Assembly (NCBI RefSeq): GCF_030758975.1
Contig: NZ_CP132359.1
Coordinates: 5,354,702-5,418,701 of the forward strand
DNA from: Bosea beijingensis
Lineage (GTDB): Bacteria > Pseudomonadota > Alphaproteobacteria > Rhizobiales > Beijerinckiaceae
Direction: 5' to 3'
DNA length: 64,000 bases
Shown: positions 8,076 through 17,614 of the stretch, one piece after another
Numbering within the stretch: position 1 is the stretch's first letter
Layout: every line of letters begins with the position of its first letter
Position numbers and translations under genes: made by a program
Notes under the pieces: model-generated
The model's input: the letters and a program-made list of their open reading frames with translations, nothing else
Databases searched by the model: none
Told to the model about the DNA's origin: nothing

Positions 8076-8489
8076 TTAGACCCAGCCCCAGCCGACAAGG
8101 CGCCGGACCACGATAAAGGCGACCCATGCGCACAGGCCGACGACGACCGTGCCATAGACAAGGTCGACGAGCGTGATCGTCAGCGTCCAGGGCCGCAGCG
8201 TGGCATAGTTGGTGAGGTCGTAGGTCGCGTAGGCGAGCAGGCCGATGAGCGCGCCATTGAGCAATGCGGTACTCGCGCTACCGTCACGCAGCGCCGGCAT
8301 CAGCGCGAAATAGACGACCCCGAGCGGAAAACCGAAATAGAACAGCGCCGCCGGCCAGTAGCGCACCTGCTCGACGATCAGGTCGCCGAGCACCGGCCGA
8401 TAGAGCCTGGCCGTCATCGTGCTCAGCCAGATGGCGTCGCAAATGCCGAATGCGATGAGGAAAGCGATGTAACCGGCAACGAAGCGCAT
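8076..8489 (-). CDS. DUF2177 membrane protein
   Basis: A 137-residue protein with four hydrophobic segments and DUF2177 motifs: AFGICDAIWLSTM, LYRPVLGD, YFGFPLGVVYFAL, AYATYDLTNYATLRPW, LVDLVYGTVV. The function of the family is unknown; members recur in ECF sigma/ChrR regulons. It has its own promoter of the shared ECF type on the minus strand and lies tail to tail with the methyltransferase gene. Confidence 0.85.
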   Translation of the reverse strand: MRFVAGYIAFLIAFGICDAIWLSTMTARLYRPVLGDLIVEQVRYWPAALFYFGFPLGVVYFALMPALRDGSASTALLNGALIGLLAYATYDLTNYATLRPWTLTITLVDLVYGTVVVGLCAWVAFIVVRRLVGWGWV

Positions 8490-8513
8490 GGCGATCTCCC
8501 TGATCCTGCGAGA

Positions 8514-8541
8514 GATACGCCGCGCGGGCTGACATGGTTCA
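8514..8541 (-). promoter_or_regulatory. ECF-type promoter for the DUF2177 gene
   Basis: TGAACC-N16-CGTATC on the minus strand, with one -35 difference from the sigma operon promoter and an identical -10. The predicted RNA start is about 18 bp before the ATG. Confidence 0.6.
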
Positions 8542-8570
8542 GTTCCGCTCGCGATCCTGTCTCGTCACGG

Positions 8571-8598
8571 AAATCCGTTCCCGCGGGCGGAGCGTATA
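8571..8598 (+). promoter_or_regulatory. ECF-type promoter for the lipoprotein hydrolase gene
   Basis: AAATCC-N16-CGTATA, the same sequence pair as at the FAD oxidoreductase promoter, 32 bp upstream of the hydrolase ATG. Confidence 0.55.
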
Positions 8599-8629
8599 GG
8601 AGACGATACCTCCTCGCCCCCAGGTGACC

Positions 8630-9529
8630 ATGACGCTCCGGATTGCCCGACGCACGATCCTGCCGCTGCTCGCCGGGCTTGCCTTGCCTGCCTGCGCAGC
8701 CTTGCGCCCCGGCGCCTTGACCAAAGGCGCGCGCGATGTGGCCTACGGCCTGCATCCCCGGCAGCGAATGGATATCTACGTGCCTTCCGACTGTGGCAGC
8801 GCGCCGAAGCCGGTGGTTCTCTTCATCTATGGCGGGTCCTGGGCCAATGGCGCCAAGGAAACCTATTCCTTCGTCGGGGACGCGCTTGCTGCTCGCGGCT
8901 TTGTCACGGTGATCGCGGATTATCGCCTGGTCCCGGAGGTCCGTTTCCCGGTCTTCATCGAAGACGGAGCGCTGGCGCTGCGCTTCGTGCGAGACAACAT
9001 CGCCCGCTTCGGCGGCTCCCCGGGAGCCATCCACCTGATAGGGCATTCGGCTGGCGCCTACAACGCGATGATGCTGACGCTGGACAGGCGTTATCTCGCC
9101 GCCGTCGGAATGCATGCCGGCGAGATCCGCTCCACCGTCGGCCTTTCCGGCCCTTACGACTTTCTGCCCTTCGACATCGACGTCACGAAGGAAACGTTCG
9201 GAAACGCGCGCGACCCCGCCCGGACGCAACCGATCAACTTTGTGCGTCGCGACGCTCCGCCGATCTTTCTGGCGACGGGCTCGGACGACACAACGGTCCT
9301 TCCCCGCAATAGCGAGCACCTTGCGCGGGCGCTCAAGAAGGCCGGCGCCGCATCGGTCTCGCTGAAGATCTATCAAGGGCTCGGCCATGCCAGCACGGCC
9401 ACAGCGCTGTCCCGGATTCTGCAATGGCAAGCCCCCGTGCTCGCCGACGTCGTCACGTTTCTCCGAAAGAGCGCAACATCGGTCTCCTGCCGGATTGAGC
9501 CACACTCAAGCTTTGAGAAGCTAGCTTAG
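8630..9529 (+). CDS. Alpha/beta hydrolase, predicted lipoprotein esterase
   Basis: The N-terminus RIARRTILPLLAGLA followed by LPAC fits a lipobox, so the mature protein is probably lipid-anchored; the RR pair also resembles a Tat start. The hydrolase core has the oxyanion segment FIYGGSW, the nucleophile elbow GHSAG and a late Asp/His pair (GSDDT, GLGHAS), as in carboxylesterases of the BD-FAE or acetyl-xylan-esterase type. A GTG at 8624 is an alternative start. The stop overlaps the convergent htpG stop by 9 bp. The shared ECF promoter suggests a role in the same lipid/photo-oxidative stress response; the substrate is unknown. Confidence 0.8.
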   Translation: MTLRIARRTILPLLAGLALPACAALRPGALTKGARDVAYGLHPRQRMDIYVPSDCGSAPKPVVLFIYGGSWANGAKETYSFVGDALAARGFVTVIADYRLVPEVRFPVFIEDGALALRFVRDNIARFGGSPGAIHLIGHSAGAYNAMMLTLDRRYLAAVGMHAGEIRSTVGLSGPYDFLPFDIDVTKETFGNARDPARTQPINFVRRDAPPIFLATGSDDTTVLPRNSEHLARALKKAGAASVSLKIYQGLGHASTATALSRILQWQAPVLADVVTFLRKSATSVSCRIEPHSSFEKLA

Positions 9530-11416
9530 CCCTCCCCTATCGCCGAAGCTTCGCGTCACCAGCCGGTTGAGCCTTTCAGCGAATGCGTTCGCGTTTGTCG
9601 GGCGATCGCCGTCCAGGACGCGCGCGGTATCCAGGAGCAGATGGGCGACGTCGCTACGCAACGCATCATCTTCGACAGACGCGAGGGCTGAGACCATCGC
9701 ATGGCGCGGGTTGACCTCGAGGATCGGCTTGGCCGCGCTGTCGACCCGGCCGGCGGCGCTGAGCAAGCGTTCGAACTGGCGATCCGGCCCCTTGTCCGAT
9801 GCAACTAGGCAGACCGCGCTCTCGGTCAATCGATCGGAGGTTCGGACGTCAGCGACCTCGTCCGCCAAGATCTCCTTCATCGACGCGAGCAGGGCACCGA
9901 TTGTCTCATCCGTTTCAGCGGAAGAAGGCGTTGCGCCGTCGAGTAGCGGGATGAGACCGAGATCGGCCGCACCTTGGGTCACGGATTTGAACGCATTGCC
10001 TTCGAAATCCGGTGCTGCCGAGGCCCAGAAGCTGTCGATCGGATCCGACAGCAGCAGCACCTCGATGCCTCGCGCCCGAAAACCTTCGAGCTGCGGGGAG
10101 TTGGCGATCCGGGAGGCGTCGTCGCCGGCGATGTAGTAGATCGCGGTCTGGTTGTCCTTGAGCGCGCCGACATAGTCCTTGAGGCTGCGCCACCCTTCGC
10201 CGGAGGCCGTGGTCCGGAAGCGAGCGAGGCCGAGCAGTTGCTCCCGGCGCGCGAAATCCTCGTACAGTCCTTCCTTGATGACGACGCCGAAATTGTCCCA
10301 GATCAGGCGGAATGTATCCGGTTCCTGTTCGGCCAGTTTCGCGAGATCGGCGAGGACACGGCTGGTGACACCCTTCTTGATCGCCCCGAGCATCGGGCTG
10401 TCCTGGATCATCTCGCGAGAGACGTTGAGCGGCAGGTCGGCGGTGTCGACGATGCCGCGCACGAAGCGCAGGTAGCGCGGAAGGAGCTCGGCTTCGTCCG
10501 TGATGAAGACGCGCTTCACGTAGAGCTTGATCCGCCCCTTGCGGTCGGCGTCGAAGAGATCGAACGGACGCGCGCCCGGGACGAAGGCGAGCGCGGTATA
10601 TTCGTGCAGGCCTTCGGCGCGAAAATGGATCGTGGCCGCCGGCTCGTCATATTGTCCCGCAACGCTGCGGTAGAAATCAGCATATTCGTCCTTCGTGATC
10701 TCGCTTTTCGGCCTGGTCCAGAGCGCGGCTCCGTCGGAGAGGGCGACCGCATCGGCGCCCGGCTCCGTGATCAGCGAGATCGGGACCGGTACATGGCCGG
10801 ACTGTTCCGTGACGATGCGCTCCAGCGTCCAGCGTTCGGCATAGGACTTGGCCTCCTCCATCAGGTGAAGCGTCACGCGCGTCCCGCGGGACGGAGCCGC
10901 GTCCAGCGCCGCAGGCGCCACGGTGAACTCGCCCTTGCCGTCCGAAGACCAGATCCAAGCTTCGGCGCTGCCGGCACGGCGGCTGAAAACCTCGACCTTC
11001 TCGGCCACCATGAAGGCGGAATAAAAGCCGACGCCGAACTGGCCGATGAGCTGCGCGCCGTCCTTGCCATCAGCGGTTGCTACCCGCTCCATGAAGCTGC
11101 GCGTGCCGGAGCGGGCGATCGTGCCGAGAGCTTCGATCATCTCGTCATGGCTCATACCGATGCCGTTGTCGGCAATGGTCAGCCTGCCGGCCTCCGGATC
11201 GGCCGAGATGGTGATCGTGAGCTTCGGGTCATCCCCCAGAAGCGCGGGGGTGCCGATCGCGTCGTAGCGCAGCTTCTCGCAGGCATCAGCTGCGTTCGAT
11301 ATCAGCTCGCGCAGGAAAACGTCCCGGTCGGAATAGACCGAATGCACCATCATGTGGAGCAGGCGGGAGACGTCGGCTTCGAAGCTGCGATGCTCGGCTG
11401 TGGCGGTCGTTGTCAT
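9521..11416 (-). CDS. htpG: HtpG, bacterial Hsp90 chaperone
   Basis: The full-length 631-residue Hsp90: ATP-binding GHKL motifs FLRELISNAADACEKLRY, TIADNGIGM, LIGQFGVGFYSAFMVA, the middle-domain KRVFITDEAELLPRYLRF and VSREMIQ, and a C-terminal dimerisation domain. The ATG giving MTTTATAEHRSFEADVSRL is the natural start; a longer frame upstream has no homology. It ends the chaperone cluster read leftward from groES. Confidence 0.97.
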   Translation of the reverse strand: MTTTATAEHRSFEADVSRLLHMMVHSVYSDRDVFLRELISNAADACEKLRYDAIGTPALLGDDPKLTITISADPEAGRLTIADNGIGMSHDEMIEALGTIARSGTRSFMERVATADGKDGAQLIGQFGVGFYSAFMVAEKVEVFSRRAGSAEAWIWSSDGKGEFTVAPAALDAAPSRGTRVTLHLMEEAKSYAERWTLERIVTEQSGHVPVPISLITEPGADAVALSDGAALWTRPKSEITKDEYADFYRSVAGQYDEPAATIHFRAEGLHEYTALAFVPGARPFDLFDADRKGRIKLYVKRVFITDEAELLPRYLRFVRGIVDTADLPLNVSREMIQDSPMLGAIKKGVTSRVLADLAKLAEQEPDTFRLIWDNFGVVIKEGLYEDFARREQLLGLARFRTTASGEGWRSLKDYVGALKDNQTAIYYIAGDDASRIANSPQLEGFRARGIEVLLLSDPIDSFWASAAPDFEGNAFKSVTQGAADLGLIPLLDGATPSSAETDETIGALLASMKEILADEVADVRTSDRLTESAVCLVASDKGPDRQFERLLSAAGRVDSAAKPILEVNPRHAMVSALASVEDDALRSDVAHLLLDTARVLDGDRPTNANAFAERLNRLVTRSFGDRGGLS

Positions 11417-11528
11417 TCGGATTTCTCGAATAGATTGGCGGCGGGGAGACGCTGGCAGAGAGCGATATCGCGCGGGCCCGCGGCGAGCCAGCCTGTTTGC
11501 TGACGGCCGGGGGTATAGAGAGCGCCGT

Positions 11529-11837
11529 TCACCCGCTCCCCGACGCTTGTCGGTTAGACAACGTCCTGACCAGAGCAAGTATGGCGTTCAGGCGCGCGGT
11601 CGCGAACTCGCCGGCGCCAGGCAACTGAGCCTCGATGTGAGCGGCGACGGTCTGCCACGTTGCCGATCCATCCCGCGTCATGACGGCTAGGAGATTATCC
11701 TTGAGCCCATACGTTGCGCTCTCAGCATTGGTGATGAGGGCCTTGAAGCGGTCGGAAGGCGAGAGGTCCTTAGGTTCTTGTGGGGCATCGGTCATGTCGG
11801 ATATCTGATGCGATTGAGGAAATGTCGGGGATTTCAT
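11529..11837 (-). CDS. Small conserved hypothetical protein between groEL and htpG
   Basis: A 102-residue soluble acidic protein, mostly helical (DRFKALITNAESATYGLKDN, TWQTVAAHIEAQLPG, ATARLNAILALVRTLS). A GAGAGG 5 bp before the ATG supports this start; an ATG at 11795 giving MTDAPQEPKD is possible. It lies between another small gene and htpG in the same direction. I do not recognise a family, and its position suggests heat-shock co-expression. Confidence 0.6.
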   Translation of the reverse strand: MKSPTFPQSHQISDMTDAPQEPKDLSPSDRFKALITNAESATYGLKDNLLAVMTRDGSATWQTVAAHIEAQLPGAGEFATARLNAILALVRTLSNRQASGSG

Positions 11838-11849
11838 GCGGCCTCTCGC

Positions 11850-12065
11850 CTAGGCCTTCTCGCGAAACCGGTCGATCGCGCGTTGTGCGAGATCATCCTC
11901 GTCGAGCGCCAGCGGAACCAGCGAAGCCACGATATAGGCGAGGTTGTTTCGCTCCAACTCGTCCGAACCTTCCGGAAGCGCCGGCTTGAGTTTCGACCAC
12001 GCCTTTTCCAAAGCAGCTTCGGCGCGGGCCAAGTCGATGGGATCGGTCAGTGATGAAAAGGGCAT
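11850..12065 (-). CDS. Small conserved hypothetical protein downstream of groEL
   Basis: A 71-residue helical protein (MPFSSLTDPIDLARAEAALE, then a Trp-containing helix and LAYIVASLVPLALDEDDLAQ). GAGGGGAG directly upstream selects the ATG at 12065 over one at 12080. It starts about 70 bp after groEL and ends 12 bp before the next small gene, consistent with one operon. The function is unknown. Confidence 0.6.
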   Translation of the reverse strand: MPFSSLTDPIDLARAEAALEKAWSKLKPALPEGSDELERNNLAYIVASLVPLALDEDDLAQRAIDRFREKA

Positions 12066-12137
12066 GGCTCCCCTCAGCATGCCTAGAAATTTGGACGTTA
12101 GAAGTGGGCGCCGCGGAAACCGCGGCGCCCACGATGC

Positions 12138-13769
<1,632 letters not shown>

Positions 13770-13821
13770 TCACTCCTTCAGACTTGAGGTTTCAGGTTGA
13801 TGATGTGGGATGAAGGCCCCG

Positions 13822-14136
13822 TTAGGCGGCCTTCTTGAGGGCGGCCGTCGTCTCGACGACGCCCATGATGTCGGTCTCCTTCATGATCAGGAGATCCTGG
13901 CCGTCGATCTTGACCTCGGTGCCGCTCCATTTGCCGAAGAGCACGCGGTCGCCGACCTTGACGTCGGGTGGCACGAGCTTTCCGGTCTCGTCGCGCGCGC
14001 CGGCGCCGACGGCGACGACCTCGCCCTCCTGCGGCTTTTCCTTGGCGGTGTCGGGAATGATGATCCCGCCCTTGGTCTTCTCCTCGGCGTCGATGCGCTT
14101 CACGACGACGCGGTCATGCAGTGGCCGAAACTTCAT
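13822..14136 (-). CDS. groES: GroES co-chaperonin (10 kDa)
   Basis: A complete 104-residue Gro[17 protein letters not shown], the mobile loop [38 protein letters not shown] and [12 protein letters not shown]. It caps GroEL. It is the first gene of the chaperone operon, and a CIRCE-like operator lies about 140 bp upstream. Confidence 0.97.
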   Translation of the reverse strand: MKFRPLHDRVVVKRIDAEEKTKGGIIIPDTAKEKPQEGEVVAVGAGARDETGKLVPPDVKVGDRVLFGKWSGTEVKIDGQDLLIMKETDIMGVVETTAALKKAA

Positions 14137-14275
14137 GAGTTCCTCCAGTTTCCATGTCGGTCACATGTCAAAGCGGGCCGGCCCTGTTCAGGTCTCGCGG
14201 CGAGGTTCCGCGCGCCCTGAGGCGCCGTGCCCGCGCGAAGATTTGGGTTGCCCGATTTTTGCCTTCAAGAGGTCG

Positions 14276-14302
14276 GCAGCACTTTTTTTGATCGAGTGCT
14301 AA
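14276..14302. promoter_or_regulatory. CIRCE-like HrcA operator, one arm degenerate
   Basis: On the groES strand TTAGCACTC is followed by 9 bp and AAGTGCTGC. The CIRCE consensus is TTAGCACTC-N9-GAGTGCTAA, so the first arm is perfect and the second keeps AGTGCT but has three changes. The 9-bp spacer is exact. HrcA control of groESL is likely but may be weakened. Confidence 0.7.
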
Positions 14303-14397
14303 CAGGCTGAAAAGGCAGCACAAACGCAACTTTTTATCTTGCCAGAGCGTTGAGAATCCGCTGCCATCGGCGCAGTGAAACCAGGGAGCTGAAAGGA

Positions 14398-14667
14398 ATG
14401 GCTTCGACGGACTTCGCCCGCCAGATCGCCGGCTACGGATTGACCACCGCCGGCATCCTCTACCGCCTGCCCGACCACCCTTCCATCCTCCAGGAATATG
14501 TCTGGCAGGACTACGACCTCGCTCCGCGCTTTCCCGAGCTCAACAAATTCCTCGCCTTCTGGCAGGCCAAGCTTGATGGCAGGCTGTTCCGCATCACCGT
14601 CGCCCACAAGGACCTGATCGGCCCGGCCGACCTCAGCGCGGTCAGCGGCGAGTTCCGGCTTCAGTGA
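14398..14667 (+). CDS. usg: Usg family protein
   Basis: An 89-residue protein matching the Usg family of alphaproteobacteria: DFARQIAGYGLTTAGILYRL, PDHPSILQEYVWQDYDLAPR, FPELNKFLAFWQAKLDG, GEFRLQ at the end. The family was named for its location near tryptophan genes; its biochemical role is unknown. GAAAGGA precedes the ATG. It is divergent from groES. Confidence 0.85.
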   Translation: MASTDFARQIAGYGLTTAGILYRLPDHPSILQEYVWQDYDLAPRFPELNKFLAFWQAKLDGRLFRITVAHKDLIGPADLSAVSGEFRLQ

Positions 14668-14838
14668 CGTCGATGCGTCGACGGGCTTGATCCGAGGAGA
14701 ACACATCCCAAAATCATCGCAGCCGCCGACAGCTACAGCGCGCTCGACGCGGCGATCGACCAACCCGGATCCATGTTGCTTCCAGGAGGATATGGCTATG
14801 GCAACGTTGGCAATCGCTCCCCGCCGCGGGAGGACTGC

Positions 14839-15135
14839 ATGATGACATCAGACGACTTCGAGAGGCCGGTCGTGATCCTGACCGGTCTTGGGCATCCGGC
14901 GGCGATCGCGTCTGCCATGGAGGCCTATATGTTCCTGGCCGACTGGCCGGCGAGCAGGCGCGATGCGGTCCACGGCTTCGCGCTGAAGGCCTGCCTGGCG
15001 GCGATCCGCGGCGAGATCGAAGCGGATACGGCGCGCGGCTTGTTCGCGTCCTGGGCGGAGAAGCATGATCTCCTTGCTCCCGACGTGGCCGCGTTCGCCA
15101 GCGGCCGCAAGGAAGGCTCGCGCGGCCACGCCTGA
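14839..15135 (+). CDS. DUF982 domain protein
   Basis: A 98-residue protein with the DUF982 pattern: an N-terminal strand PVVILTGLGHPAAIASAMEA, then LADWP and a helix of the type AVHGFALKACLAAIRGEIE, and a C-terminal helix FASWAEKHDLL. The family is small, alphaproteobacterial and uncharacterised. GGGAGG lies 7 bp before the ATG at 14839; an ATG follows immediately at 14842. Confidence 0.8.
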   Translation: MMTSDDFERPVVILTGLGHPAAIASAMEAYMFLADWPASRRDAVHGFALKACLAAIRGEIEADTARGLFASWAEKHDLLAPDVAAFASGRKEGSRGHA

Positions 15136-15205
15136 CAAGGAGCCCGGCACCGCGGCGGCGGGGCCGGGCGACTTTTGAGGCGAAGGCGCCATTGAAAGGA
15201 TATGA

Positions 15206-15772
15206 ATGTTTCAGAGCGAGAAAGTGCCGTTGTTTCGCTTGCCTCGCATCCGCCTGGAGGTCAGCAAATGCGAGAAGAGATCCGTGCGGGCGCTCGCACA
15301 GAACGCTCCGAGCGGGAGCGGTCGAGCCGCCAAGGCCCTCGGATGGGCCTGTGATGCGCGGACGTTATTGAGCACGGGAGCGATCTGGTGGCTGGTCTCG
15401 CCCCCGGGGAAGCGACAAACCTCTCTGCGCTATCTCGCCGTTTTCGCCACGACGACGATTCTCCACCACGGAATCAAAAGGTTTGTCGATCAGCAGCGTC
15501 CCGATCGCGTCATTCGGCCCCCTGTAAGGCATCAATTGATCGGTAGGGCGAGCGATGCGTTTCCCTCCGGGCACGCGATGCATGCCGGCGCCTTGGCATC
15601 GTTTCTGGCCGGTTCCGGGACCGGTTCGCCGCCATGGCTGTGGAGTGCCTTCGGCGCGCTGGCGCTGTCGCGTGTCCCTGCCCTGGCTCATTGGCCTTCA
15701 GGAGTCGCGGCTGGGTTTGCGGCCGGGGTCGTCGTCGAAAGACTATCGCGGCGCATTCATGCTCTGCGATGA
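15206..15772 (+). CDS. PAP2-family membrane phosphatase
   Basis: The three PAP2 motifs can be followed: KRFVDQQRPDR, FPSGHAMHAG and SRVPALAHWPSG, with several membrane segments. PAP2 enzymes dephosphorylate lipid phosphates such as undecaprenyl pyrophosphate at the membrane. In the last motif the Asp usually four residues after the catalytic His is Gly; the three core residues (Arg/Lys of motif 1, His of motif 2, His of motif 3) remain. The first 40 residues are not membrane-like, and the true start may lie further in. Confidence 0.75.
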   Translation: MFQSEKVPLFRLPRIRLEVSKCEKRSVRALAQNAPSGSGRAAKALGWACDARTLLSTGAIWWLVSPPGKRQTSLRYLAVFATTTILHHGIKRFVDQQRPDRVIRPPVRHQLIGRASDAFPSGHAMHAGALASFLAGSGTGSPPWLWSAFGALALSRVPALAHWPSGVAAGFAAGVVVERLSRRIHALR

Positions 15773-15982
15773 CCTCCGTCCCGAGCCGGTCCCGAAAAGG
15801 AACGGTCTATGGAAAATAAAATCGTACTGATTTCCTGTTTCGTGATTGCTGTGAAAGAATTTCCTTGCGTTTTTGAAAGTCATCTCATAAATATAAGTAC
15901 ATCGAGATTGCTTGGTTGGTTTTTGTTTTGCCGCGCTCCGAGCGTGGGTTCGATGATCCCCCCTTTCAAAATCGTTCTGAAC

Positions 15983-16005
15983 TCTCCCGACATCCTGTCG
16001 GGGAG
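15983..16005 (+). other. Hairpin in the cold-shock gene leader
   Basis: CTCCCGACA and TGTCGGGGAG face each other around a TCC loop, about 30 bp before the csp start codon. The segment from 15773 to 16035 has no gene and is locally AT-rich. The hairpin may be part of the structured 5' leader typical of cold-shock mRNAs, or a terminator for the PAP2 gene. Confidence 0.35.
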
Positions 16006-16035
16006 CGACAGAGTTTGCCAGAAGGAGGGTTATTC

Positions 16036-16245
16036 ATGACCACCGGCACCGTGAAATGGTTCAACTCGACCAAGGGCTTCGGCTTCATCCAGCCCGACGA
16101 TGGCGGTCAGGACGTGTTCGTTCATGTCTCCGCCGTCGAGCGGGCTGGCATGCGGGATCTCCGCGAAGGCCAGAAGATCGGGTTTGAGGTCGCTCGCGAC
16201 AACAAGTCCGGGAAGATGGCGGCGGAGCAGCTCCAGACCGCGTAA
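16036..16245 (+). CDS. cspA: CspA-family cold-shock protein
   Basis: A 69-residue single cold-shock domain: [20 protein letters not shown] (RNP1), [13 protein letters not shown] (RNP2), GQKIGFEV and a basic tail. It binds single-stranded nucleic acid and melts RNA structure. A strong AAGGAGGG is placed 7 bp before the ATG. A long leader with a hairpin precedes it and a strong terminator follows, so it is monocistronic. Confidence 0.95.
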   Translation: MTTGTVKWFNSTKGFGFIQPDDGGQDVFVHVSAVERAGMRDLREGQKIGFEVARDNKSGKMAAEQLQTA

Positions 16246-16303
16246 TCAGGCGATGCGTCAACGGCGACCACGGATGTACTGGCGCCTTGAACATAGCCAT
16301 CGG

Positions 16304-16332
16304 AAAGGCCGGGCTCATGCTCGGCCTTTTTT
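16304..16332 (+). terminator. Rho-independent terminator after cspA
   Basis: An 11-bp stem (AAAGGCCGGGC paired with GCTCGGCCTTT, one G-T pair), a TCAT loop and a run of six T. Confidence 0.85.
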
Positions 16333-16391
16333 GCTTTCAGCCTACTTGCGCTGAACATTCAGTGCTCGACGAGAACCCAAGGAGAAGCGGC

Positions 16392-16631
16392 ATGCTTCAA
16401 CAATCCAAGCAGCGCATGACAGCGGACAATCAATTCCTCAAGCTTCAGACCAAGTCGCTGGCGAGAGGTCGGATGACATCGGAGATGGACAGCATCATCC
16501 AACAGCGCGCCGAGAACACAGCCCGTCTGCGGGGCCTTCGGCTTGCAAAGGAGGCACAAGACCAGGCCATGGCTCTCGCGTTGCCGCCGGTCAAAGCCAA
16601 GCGCGCGAAGGTGTCTAAAATCTCCGCATAG
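16392..16631 (+). CDS. Small basic helical hypothetical protein
   Basis: A 79-residue protein, helical and charged (DNQFLKLQTKSLARGRMTSE, QQRAENTARLRGLRLAKEAQ) with a Lys-rich tail. AAGGAGAAG before the ATG at 16392 selects this start; a longer in-frame extension crosses the cspA terminator and is rejected. No family is recognised. Confidence 0.6.
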   Translation: MLQQSKQRMTADNQFLKLQTKSLARGRMTSEMDSIIQQRAENTARLRGLRLAKEAQDQAMALALPPVKAKRAKVSKISA

Positions 16632-16695
16632 TCGCCCGGAACTCGGCTCTGTGGCCTTGTGTTGCGGTCTCACCCGTTCAGGTGAGAGGACATCC

Positions 16696-17523
16696 ATGGA
16701 CATTCGCGTCGGCTACCGGATCGAGATCGGTACGATCCAGGCTACTCCGGGAATCTTGCTGCTCGACCCGCATCCGAGCCGACAGCCGGATTTCGTGACT
16801 GGACCCAACGCGCGGGCCGCCTCCGTCGTCGACGGAAGCGATGTGCCCGTGGAGGAGTACACGGACGGCTTCGGCAATCTCTGTCGCAGGCTCGTCATTC
16901 CCGCAGGCGGGGCGATCCTCACCAACGATATGGTCGTCCGCGATTCCGGCACGCCCGATCAGTTCGATCCGGCGGCGGTGGAGATATGGCCCGCCGATCT
17001 GCCTTCTGACGTGATCGAATACATGCTGCCGAGCCGCTATTGTGAGGTCGACGAGCTGTCGGCCACAGCTTGGAATCTGTTCGGGAGTTTTGCGCCGGGC
17101 TGGAACAGGGTTCAGCAGATCTGCAATTACGTGAACGCGCAGATCTGCTTCGACTATCAGTGCGCCCGCAGTACGCGGACTGCCGCGCAAGCCATGAACG
17201 AGCGGGTAGGCGTCTGCCGCGACTTCACTCACCTAGCCATCGCGTTGTGTCGGGCGATGAATATTCCGGCGCGCTACTGCAACGGCTTCCTCGGCGATAT
17301 CGGGGTTCCCCCCGATCCGGCGCCCATGGATTACAACGCCTGGTTCGAGGCTTATCTCGGCGGGACGTGGTGGACCTTCGATGCGCGCCACAACGTGCCG
17401 CGCATCGGTCGCATCCTCGTGGCGCGAGGGCGCGACGCAGCCGACATCCCGATGGTCCACACCTTCGGGCCGCATGTGCTGAACCGCTTTGAGGTGATTA
17501 CCGAAGAGGTGGCTGTGGACTGA
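16696..17523 (+). CDS. Transglutaminase-like protein with altered catalytic triad
   Basis: A 275-residue protein with an N-terminal beta domain and a transglutaminase-like core. The nucleophile Cys174 is in VGVCRDFTHLAIALCRAMN and Asp229 in WWTFDARHN. The position usually held by the catalytic His, before AWFEAYLGG, is Asn214 (DYNAWFEA). Related bacterial proteins may also vary here, so a peptidase or a non-catalytic role are both open. GAGAGGA precedes the start. Often found near stress or circularly-permuted ATP-grasp genes, but not here. Confidence 0.75.
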   Translation: MDIRVGYRIEIGTIQATPGILLLDPHPSRQPDFVTGPNARAASVVDGSDVPVEEYTDGFGNLCRRLVIPAGGAILTNDMVVRDSGTPDQFDPAAVEIWPADLPSDVIEYMLPSRYCEVDELSATAWNLFGSFAPGWNRVQQICNYVNAQICFDYQCARSTRTAAQAMNERVGVCRDFTHLAIALCRAMNIPARYCNGFLGDIGVPPDPAPMDYNAWFEAYLGGTWWTFDARHNVPRIGRILVARGRDAADIPMVHTFGPHVLNRFEVITEEVAVD

Positions 17524-17614
17524 TCGGATCGCGCGACCAGACGGCCGTTCCAGTCACGCGGATACCGAATGAGAAACTGTTGACACGAGCAAACTAGCAG
17601 CCGATGCCAGCCCC

